Shown: positions 56,256 to 64,000 of the stretch, piece after piece
How the letters are laid out: every line of letters starts with the position of its first letter
Numbering within the stretch: the stretch's first letter is position 1
Assembly (NCBI GenBank): GCA_014281115.1
Contig: JACONQ010000008.1
Span: forward strand, 992,001-1,056,000
Source: Laburnicola sp. R22_1
Lineage: Eukaryota; Ascomycota; Dothideomycetes; Pleosporales; Didymosphaeriaceae
Reading direction: 5' to 3'
Length of the DNA stretch: 64,000 nt
The notes under the pieces: generated by a model
Databases searched by the model: none
What the model was told of the DNA's origin: nothing
What the model saw: the letters and a program-made list of their open reading frames with translations, nothing else
Program-made: the position numbers and the translations under genes

Positions 56256-57360
56256 GTTGGCGGTGTTGACACGGTACCTGTTAGTTAGTCTAGGGGTTGT
56301 CGTAGAGGTCGTTGCGATTATTGCGGTGTGTGCCGAATCTCGTAGTGCGCGCTTGGCCGCTTCTGGTGCTAGCGCTAGTAAACCTTGGCAGCGGCCGCTT
56401 TGGGGCAATCCTGTGCAGGTGGCGGTGCAACCACATGACTAAGCGAAGCTGCCAACTGGGCATCAACATTCAATGTCTAGATAGGCTCCAATGTCCCAAT
56501 ATTGAAAAATTACTAAAACCATGCCTTATCTGTTACAAAAAGCTCTAGCGAGTATCTTAGAAAACCAACTAAGGTGGGGTATATTAGTGAAATAGTGTCT
56601 AAGCTACAGGGAATTGTGCACTATTGGCGCATATCTGTAAGTAGTTTCACAGCCATTAAACATCCCCTATATTCCAAGTACAACTCCAGACAATGAGCTC
56701 TCATATCCCTCAAAAAGGTTCTCTCCGCAGCCGATTCAAAGTTAATTTCAAACCATTAACATCACATCACAATTAAAACGACATCGATGCTCAAATTAGC
56801 ATTATTACTCCTACACTTATGAACAGGCCCTTCCCTCCCAATTAAAATTATGCCCCCAATTAAAAAAATACAAATGCCACGCCTCCGTCCCATCCATGTG
56901 CTAACGCCTGATGCAATCAATCACTGTACGCCTATACGGAATGCAGGGACGAAACAAATCGATCGGAACGCCTACAAAATTCTGCTGCTCTACAACGGAA
57001 AATCGAAAAAGAAATTTACGCAAACCAAAGTAACTTCTATTCGCCTTCCGAGAGAGATTCCTCCGTGCTGATGCGCTGGCATGTCGTGATCCAAACTCAG
57101 AGTGAGACATGAAAGCGTGGGGCTGGTTTAACATATCGTCGTCCATATCGGTATAGAACGGCTCGGGGAATCCGATCTGACAGCAACTCTTCGTATCCAA
57201 GCCGCAACAGAACATGATGATCAAGTATCTGTGTACGCTGCCTTGTCCGAAAAGATACCCAGTCAACATGCGGCTCTAATGCATAATGCATAGACAAGTA
57301 TGACAACTGAGTATCCAAGCCAACATCAACTAAAAGAGCGGCCAGAACGTTGCGCCCTCA
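56256..57360. other. intergenic, AT-rich
   Basis: L24 promoter followed by AT-rich DNA at 56450-57060, then the 3' flank of the kinase gene. CCAATTAAAA occurs twice near 56837-56865. No gene. Confidence 0.4.
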
Positions 57361-60300
57361 TCAGCCGAGAATCTCGCACATAGACGCCTTCTTATGCTCA
57401 TCTTCGATAAGGATGTGCTTCTCCCTGCAAATATCTTCGATAACTTCGACCGCTCTACGGAAGCTAGATGCGGCTCCCCGGGTTTGGGTGAACCGTGAAA
57501 GGCAAAGGTTCGCGCGCTTATTGTCCTCGAGAACGACAAAAAGCTCGATGACGAAAGTGACAGGCTTGAGGTTGAGACCTACAAGACCATTGATGTTAGC
57601 TTAGACTACTTATAAATACGAGGCACAACATTACGGGACAAAATGCGAGGCATCTCTTCCAGCTCCAGCAAGAATGTGTTCTCCTCCAGACTCCAACCCG
57701 AGAACAGGAGGTTGGTAAACTTACGATTGTTCTTGTCCACACGAGCATGGATGATATTGGTCCCTCGGTCAAATGTCACGTCTCGGACACCGTAGCGTTG
57801 CCAGTCGCGGAGTAAAAATACCAACTCTTGTCGAACTTTGCCGCGGCGGACATGGAAACAAAGGACTTTGCTCGCCGGTTTGATGTGAAGGAACCGCGAG
57901 AGCCAGTTCATTTGAAAATCCGGAGGTGCTGAACGCGCTGGACCTTCTTCAGTGGTCTCCGGTACGGGATCGAAGCTGAGGGACGACGTGCTAAAGTTGT
58001 CTACATGGGAGTGAGTGATTAGTAAATCGTTGGCATCTAACAGAACAGCACATTCCGGGCTGGGGGTGCCAAATAAGAATGTTTTGGTCTTACCTCCTAG
58101 CTCCAACAGACGCTTGCCCTTGTCCTCTTTTGATTTCTTTCCAAATAGAGCAAAGAATCCCTTGAGCGCCCCACCACCCTCGCTCTTACCGACGGTTGTG
58201 CCACAGGCGCGCATTGGAAATTCGCTGGAAGTACTATCAGAATACTTGTTGGTGTGCTTGTTGGCATCTAGGCTAGTACCAGTAGCTTTCGGTGGATCGT
58301 CCTTGATGCGATCATCCAAGCCCTGCCAGGCTTCAGGTATCTGTAACTTGCTAGCGGCAGGCTTCGGCAGGTTCTCCTGGGGACGATCCCTCTCTTCATG
58401 TGTACGACGAAACCATGAAGATTTCTTCTTCTTGATAGTAGCATCTTTCTTCTCCGTATTGTCCGCGATGTTGTTCGTTGTTGGGGGTTGATTTGTCCGC
58501 ACAGGAAGAGCACCAGTTTCCACCTGCTGTCTTGACGGAGCAGACGCGTTGCGAACAGGACCAGGCCAGGGCACTGCGAGAGCATCATTGTAGCTCTTAG
58601 TAGACCTACCAGTGTCGCTCTTCTTCCGAATGGTAAGAGGAGCGATCCGGGTCGGCGACTGATCCACAACACGAATGGTGGAATCGTCAGTTATGACACG
58701 GCGTCCCTGAACGTTAGACCTGACAGGGTCAGTAGCAGCTCTATAGTTTGACTTATAGGGCTCGAACCGGTCCTCGGCATCCGACCTCGCCTCTTCGGGG
58801 ATTGCGTGGAGTAGAACTGGCTGTTCGGGGGACTGGGCAGGGGCGGAACAGGCCCGTTTTCCAGCATGTGCAGCAGGAATTATGAGACGATCTAGATGCT
58901 CGATCACTTGGTTGAAATGCTCAGTGCTGTCCCCACTCTCCGCGAGTCGACGGGCAATCTCTGCACGTGTTTCAGCGAGCTTGCGTTGTACGAACGTGTT
59001 AGGCGTCTCGGAGGGGACTGGTGGAAGCGGTCGATTCTGGAATACTGCCTTATCGTCTGGTGTTCCATTCCCAGTTGCACCTGAATCTCGATTTGAGAAA
59101 GTGGTTGGGGGTGTCTCGTATCCATGCAGACCTTGGCACCGATCAGTGGTAGATGTGCGGACACTGGAGCCGATCGAAGAACGATTAAATGCCTCCTCCA
59201 TGACCTTCTCCAGCTCTGTGCTGACTTTGCGAGCTTCAGTCTGGATGTACTTGCTCGGGCTCTCTGGCTTGCGCACCCGCAACCGCGGAACCAAAGGGGC
59301 TCCCACTTTCGGTAACGGTCTCACTGAAGGAGAGTCACCCACAGTGCTAGGCCTAGGTGACACTAGAGATGAACCAATGGAGCTCCGTTGGTGATAGCTG
59401 CGTTGCTCGGGGGTGTATTGCATGGTTCCAGTTCCTGCGGTACTGATGGTACCCACCGAGGATCGTCTCAAATGAGAAAAGCTCACTCCTCGTTTGGCGG
59501 AATTGCTGGGCCGAACAACGATAGGTGGGCTGCTTGGAAGATAGGAGCTTGCCAAAGAAGACCGAGACACAGAGCTACGTCGGACGTACGCAGACCGCTG
59601 TGAAGGCGCACTCCGCTTCGAAGAAGAAGTGCGCGACAAAGCCGAACCACGCTTAGAGTTTGTAAGAGCTTGTACCCGCAATGAGCTTCCTGTGCGGTGC
59701 CCTAAGGCCGTGGCCGGTCGCGTCTTTCGACTGCCGGAACTAGTCACTCGGTGCACTGTTATGTTTTGATGAAGATCTTGGTTCGGAAGAATTGGCTCCC
59801 TTGACGCTCTGAATGGATCATAACTGACTTCGGATGGGGGTGGTTCGTAAAAGCTGTGCTTCGAGTACAGGTGCTCATCGTTGAGAATTGAATACCCGGA
59901 CTGGGTTCGCCTATGTTTCTTTGATGGCAACTGCAACATGTCTCCCGAAGTTGGTGAAAGCCGACGATGATGATGATGATCGCTGTTTGAGTAACCCACG
60001 GAATGGTGTGGGCTAGGCATGTAATTCTCTAGTTGCTCGTTCTGGTACTTTTGGAGAGCATGGTAAAAGTATTTCTCGTGATTCTGAGTCCTATACGTAG
60101 TTAGAACATTGCACTCGCACCAAATAGCCAAATGACTTACTCTTTGTTGAGAAGGCGTTGAATTATGACTTCTTCATTCTCGCTATGCCAGAGCGTGCGC
60201 ATATAGCGAAGGATCTCTCGGTCAATCGTGGTCCGCACCAAGGGTGTCCATTCAACGGGTGCCTGTGGACGAATCCATATCTTGAATTCCTTCTCGGTAC

Positions 60301-61579
60301 GTTCAAAATCCAGCTGCCTATCATATTTGCGCATGAAAGGGTGTTCCCAGATCTTGTGGATAGGTATGCGGCGCCTAGGATCCGGTATAAGTATAGACCG
60401 GATCAGGTCTTGTGCTTCGAGAGAAAGATCGGCTGACATAACGTAGTCGGCCCGGGTAATGGCTTCAAAGAGAGGCTTGAGGTTTCCCTCATCACCATCA
60501 TAGTTGAAGGGTGGCGTGCCGGTTAGCAAAACGAAAAGTATAACGCCACAGCTCCAGATGTCTGCTTTGCCTCCGTCGTAGGATAGGGACTTGATCACCT
60601 CCGGGGCAGCGTAATGAGGACTACCGCAGGGCGTGGTCAGCTTCTTACCATGTGGCTGCAGTGCGGCCATGCCGAAATCCACTAGCTTGATCGTCATATT
60701 ATCCCTGTCCAACAGGATGTTCTCCGGCTTGAGGTCGCGATGGAAGATATTGAGTCGATGGCAGTACCATAAGGCTGCGATAATCTGTCGAAAGATATGG
60801 ACGGCCTGCATTTCGGGAAGTCCACCATTCTCGCCAATGTAGCTGAACAGTTCGCCGCCTTCGACGTATTCCATGATAAGGTAACTAACACTCGTAAGCA
60901 TTCGTCTGATCTAGACAATGGTCAGGGTGACTTACAGCTCATTCCGGTTCTCCCAGATATCGTACAGGCGTACAATATAGGGATGATCCAACAGTTTCAT
61001 GATGCAGATCTCGCGCTCCAGCCCAAAAGGTATGACTTTGCCACCGGCAAACAAAGTGGGGTCGTACTGCGCGCTCTCCACCAGGTTGGCCAGACTCAAC
61101 GCCCGCACCTTTTCTGCCGTGCTCTTTGATATAATCTTAGCCGCTCCATACTGTCCAGTACCGCTGTGTCTCACTATGCGCACACGAGAGCAACCGCCCT
61201 TGCCGATAGTCCTGCCCAGCTGCCATGGGCCGATGTGCGTCTTGCGACGACCGCCGGTGGAGGCGTTGGTGCTTGCATTGGAGGTTGCTGAGTCGCGCTT
61301 GGGGTCACGAGGCCGGCTCTCGTCAATAACGGCGGAGAGCCGCTTGTGCTGAGGCGATGGCTGTTGCTGTGGCTCGTGTCGAACTGTGAGGGTACCGTTG
61401 GGGACCAGAGACTTGTTGTGGGGAAGGTTTGGAGGTGAAGAAGTGCCGACGACCTTTGAGTTGGTATTCTCACAGGCGTGCCGAGGTGAGCGCAGGCGGT
61501 GGTCCTCATTGGCGCGCAGGGTGGCGTCCCCGAGAGCACGGCGACGTGTTGGCGGGCGCCCATGGATGCTACGGTCCAT
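57361..61579 (-). CDS. Hsl1/Nim1-family Ser/Thr kinase with C-terminal KA1 domain
   Basis: Five exons: 61579-60936, 60884-60141, 60090-58094, 58000-57635 and 57578-57361; phases agree; 1322 aa. The kinase domain spans about 118-390: P-loop TIGKGGCSRVRI, Lys148 in YGAAKII, HRDLKPEN with Asp265, DFG at 284-286, and CGSPHYAAPEV in the activation segment. A long Ser/Arg/Pro-rich region follows with many basic phospho-site-like patches. The C-terminus is a KA1 domain, MNWLSRFLHIKPASKVLCFH to TQTRGAASSFRKAVEVIEDI, which binds acidic membranes. This layout is that of Hsl1/Gin4/Nim1 kinases that act at septins and down-regulate Wee1. Intron 3 (58001-58093) is 93 nt and free of stops, so retention would insert 31 residues. 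Confidence 0.9.
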
Positions 61580-63377
61580 GTTATGAAGGCCGGACGAAAG
61601 CTCCTCTCGGGCGTGAGTGAGCTGTATGATGGCGGGAGAAAGTGATAAAGCCAAGATGTACGAATAAGATGCACCCGGAACAGAGCGCCAGGAAGCAGGT
61701 GGCGATGCCGCAGTAGTCGTTGTCGTGGACGGGCCGCCGATCAAGCTGTTGCCATAGCCGAGCTGCTGTAAGTATGCAAAGACGCTGGTGTATACCGAGA
61801 CGAAAGCTGTGCCTGCGAGTCGGTGGACGACGGCCGATAAGAGAAGGGCGGCGAGAGTCTCCAATTGCCCGGCCGGAACCAAAAAGTTATCCAGTTGTTG
61901 TCAATGCATACAAAACGGCTGCGAGTGTGGGAGATGCTGGGCTAGGGACCACCTAGTGATGGTGACACGAGCACGGGCACGAGCGCGCTGGGCGGTCGCG
62001 GTCGGGCGGGAAACGGCGGCAGGAAGGTGCGCGCTCGATGTCTCGAGAGGATGCGGCTCTGTAACAGCTAACAACGTGCTTGCAATGTGTACATGTCGGC
62101 CGGGTCGGGTAGGTTTGGTTTGATAGTCGGAAGAATGTGCCAAGCGGGACAACAGCACAACCCTTCTGGTCCCCCAGGCAAACCCTCTGGCACGCGTTGC
62201 TGGGCGAACGGGAAATAGGCGGCGCACAACGAGTGAAAGCGAGGAATTTCCTTTCCAGCTAGGCTGGTCCTCCTCCTCCCTACCTTACGTCCCAGGCGCA
62301 ATGGGCGCCATGTCCACGCCCTTCCCACCGATGCACCGCCGATGCACCGCCTGGTACATTCTCGAGTCCGCTATTAGTCTACGAAGATATGATGGGGGGG
62401 GATGAGAGTACTCGAGCCACCCGCTTCTCTGCCAGGGCATCGACCTCTGCGGGACAAGGAGAAAGCGCTGTACTGGAAATCGACATGATGAAAATCGACA
62501 GTAATCTAGGAGAACAATTCGATAGTCGAGTCATTCGACTCGATATACATACTACATCAGAAGATGCCACTAGAGTCGTGATGGAGAGCCCACAGGAGTG
62601 AGGATGCCGTGAGGAGACGTCGGCGCTCGGCTATCGCGATGGAGCCGCGACCGGCAAGGGTCTCACTGACCGACCTGCACCGAGCCGCTCCCGTCTACCA
62701 CAAAATAAACCTTAACGCAGCCTCCGACGCTTCAGGCCTGTCCTGCATGCCCAACCTCAACACCCGCAGCCTAGATGCACTCGAGCTCACTGCAAGACTG
62801 TGATGGAAAGCAAAGACGAATAGCGGATGGCAGACACATTGATTCATAGCACGGTATCCCCTGCTTCACCTGTTGTCCCGTTTCCTAATGCCATGCAGAT
62901 TGCTCTTTGATATCATGGAGAAACAACCGAGCCTTAACACCCGTAATAACCACCGTCCTCAGACTGTTATCCTGTTCAGTCGAGGGAATTTCCAAAATGA
63001 TCCGGAACCTGAAACCTCGCGCGTCGTCCGCCCCGACTCGCGGATGCATGAAGAAACGATGCCCCGGAGAAACAAGATCCAAAAAGCAACACCAAGTATG
63101 CGCAACCCAAGAAAACCCGACTAAGAAATAGTTGCTGCAAGGAAAAGATCATCAAGCATCCGCCGTACCGTGAACTCCAGCCGGTCGTATGGCCCACGTC
63201 TTGTGGCAAAGGACCCCATATCAACAATCCATAACAAAACCCTAACGCAAAAAGATTGAACAGTAAAGGCCGGTCGAAGACATCCTCATAAGACGTGCGG
63301 ACCGAACAAGTATTTAATACAACAGGCAGTGAAAAGTTTAGTGCAGAACTTCGAGCAGAAGAAGACCCTAAGTTGTT
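61580..63377. other. intergenic, upstream of the kinase gene
   Basis: 1.8 kb with leader and promoter of the kinase and the 3' flank of the next C2H2 gene. The minus frame is open for about 100 codons above the kinase ATG but has no ATG. A small inverted repeat TCGAGTC/GACTCGA lies at about 62526-62543. No gene is called. Confidence 0.4.
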
Positions 63378-64000
63378 CTAGGTGTGACTAGATATTGCGG
63401 TTTTTGTATTGACAGATTCTGTTTTACCATCAGGCGAGTGGCTTTCTCGCTTGACGTCGTCAGTGGCATTCGCAGCTTTGCCGCAGCCTTTGACGAGAAT
63501 GTGTCGCTATACCAAGTCAGCTTCTAGGGTCGGCAAGTCGATTAAAGATACAACATACCTTGAGGGCATCCTTTCGCGAGAAGCTCTTGTCACAGTGTGT
63601 ACACGGGAAAGGCTTCACCGCTAAATGAATCCTCTTGTGCCGCTTCAAATCGTGGTTGCGGTTAAAGCTCTGCGGACACTGATCGCACTTGAACGGACGG
63701 TCGTTGGCGGGTGCTTGCTGATGCTGGTGGGGTCCGAGGAAGTGTGGCATAGCTGCTGCATGGCCGCTATTGAATCCTTGCATCATCCCTGGGTGCACAC
63801 CGCCAACCAAAGCTAGCTGCCCGTTCGGGTTGTTTACGTTCGTATAAACTGGAGCTGGGCCCGGGACGTAATTTCCATAAGGCCGCTGGTACGGATGTGG
63901 AGAAGGGGCTGGATTCGATGGTATCGAGGGGATTGCACCGTGCGACGCAGCCGGTGACATCCTTGGCAAACCGCTGTTCGGGCTCTGCTGCGTTGGTGAA
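63378..64000 (-). CDS. C2H2 zinc-finger transcription factor, 3' part (runs off the window)
   Basis: Last two exons: from beyond 64000 to 63559, and 63506-63378 (donor GTATGT, acceptor GGTATAG, phase 0). A Pro/Ser/His-rich part is followed by two fingers: RPFKCDQCPQSFNRNHDLKR then HKRIHLAVKPFPCTHCDKSF then SRKDALKRHILVKGCGK. The NHDLxRHKxxH and F-R-DAL patterns resemble fingers 2 and 3 of Swi5/Ace2-type regulators, so this may be of that kind. The protein ends with a Ser/Thr/Lys-rich tail, KTAISSHT. The 5' end and start lie outside. Confidence 0.85.

Noticed and set aside
1..64000. CRISPR arrays, bacterial operons, riboswitches, rRNA genes
   Set aside because: None seen; the direct repeats present are triplets, coding minisatellites or transposon subterminal repeats, and the genome is eukaryotic.

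Overview
The window is nuclear DNA of a filamentous ascomycete (Pezizomycotina). Most genes are cut by short 45-120 bp introns with GT...AG ends and CTAAC/CTGAC-type branch sites. The tRNA-Asp carries an intron, and the gene set is typically fungal: IPI1, Rab escort protein, fungal L24, an Hsl1/Nim1 kinase with KA1 tail, DUF1996 and CBM18 secreted proteins. A damaged transposon shows the C-to-T pattern expected of repeat-induced point mutation (RIP). A Dothideomycete fits best, but that is inference.

Layout. 0-4 kb: a polyglutamine C2H2 transcription factor on the minus strand with a GC-rich 2 kb upstream block. 4-11.4 kb: a gene-poor stretch with nothing I can call. 11.4-25 kb: housekeeping genes (type II peroxiredoxin, SnoaL/DUF1348 protein, Roadblock dynein light chain, IPI1, F-box protein, DUF262 protein, SDR, histidine acid phosphatase) and then tRNA-Asp beside a 25-bp perfect inverted repeat. 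25.7-31.7 kb: three genes acting on lipid-modified proteins lie together: Rab escort protein, an ICMT-family methyltransferase and acyl-protein thioesterase 1. 32-37 kb: an HhH-GPD DNA glycosylase and two convergent secreted-protein genes (DUF1996, triple CBM18). 38.3-39.4 kb: an SDR gene with a stop codon exactly at the catalytic lysine. 40-41.5 kb: a divergent mitochondrial pair (complex I NDUFA2-type subunit, pyruvate carrier). 41.8-45.1 kb: a complete but mutated PIF/Harbinger transposon with both ORFs, terminal inverted repeats and a CTA target duplication. 45.4-48.6 kb: a large fungal protein of unknown function. 49.2-52.5 kb: a tandem cluster of IFI6/ISG12-family genes, two intact and two decayed. 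53.4-64 kb: an unknown acidic-tailed membrane protein, ribosomal protein L24, an Hsl1-type kinase, and the 3' part of a second C2H2 factor that runs off the edge.

Most striking observations: (1) the acyl-protein thioesterase gene can be spliced, with canonical sites and correct phase, to a second C-terminus that ends in a predicted transmembrane tail anchor; the same tail is also in frame behind the UGA stop. (2) A tandem array of fungal relatives of interferon-stimulated IFI6/ISG12 proteins, with internal repeat expansion and visible decay. (3) All six in-frame stops in the transposon are explained by Gln codons hit by C-to-T. (4) The SDR nonsense codon replaces the catalytic lysine in an otherwise clean gene.

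All exon coordinates were derived by eye from splice signals, phase and family fit. They have not been checked against transcripts or databases.
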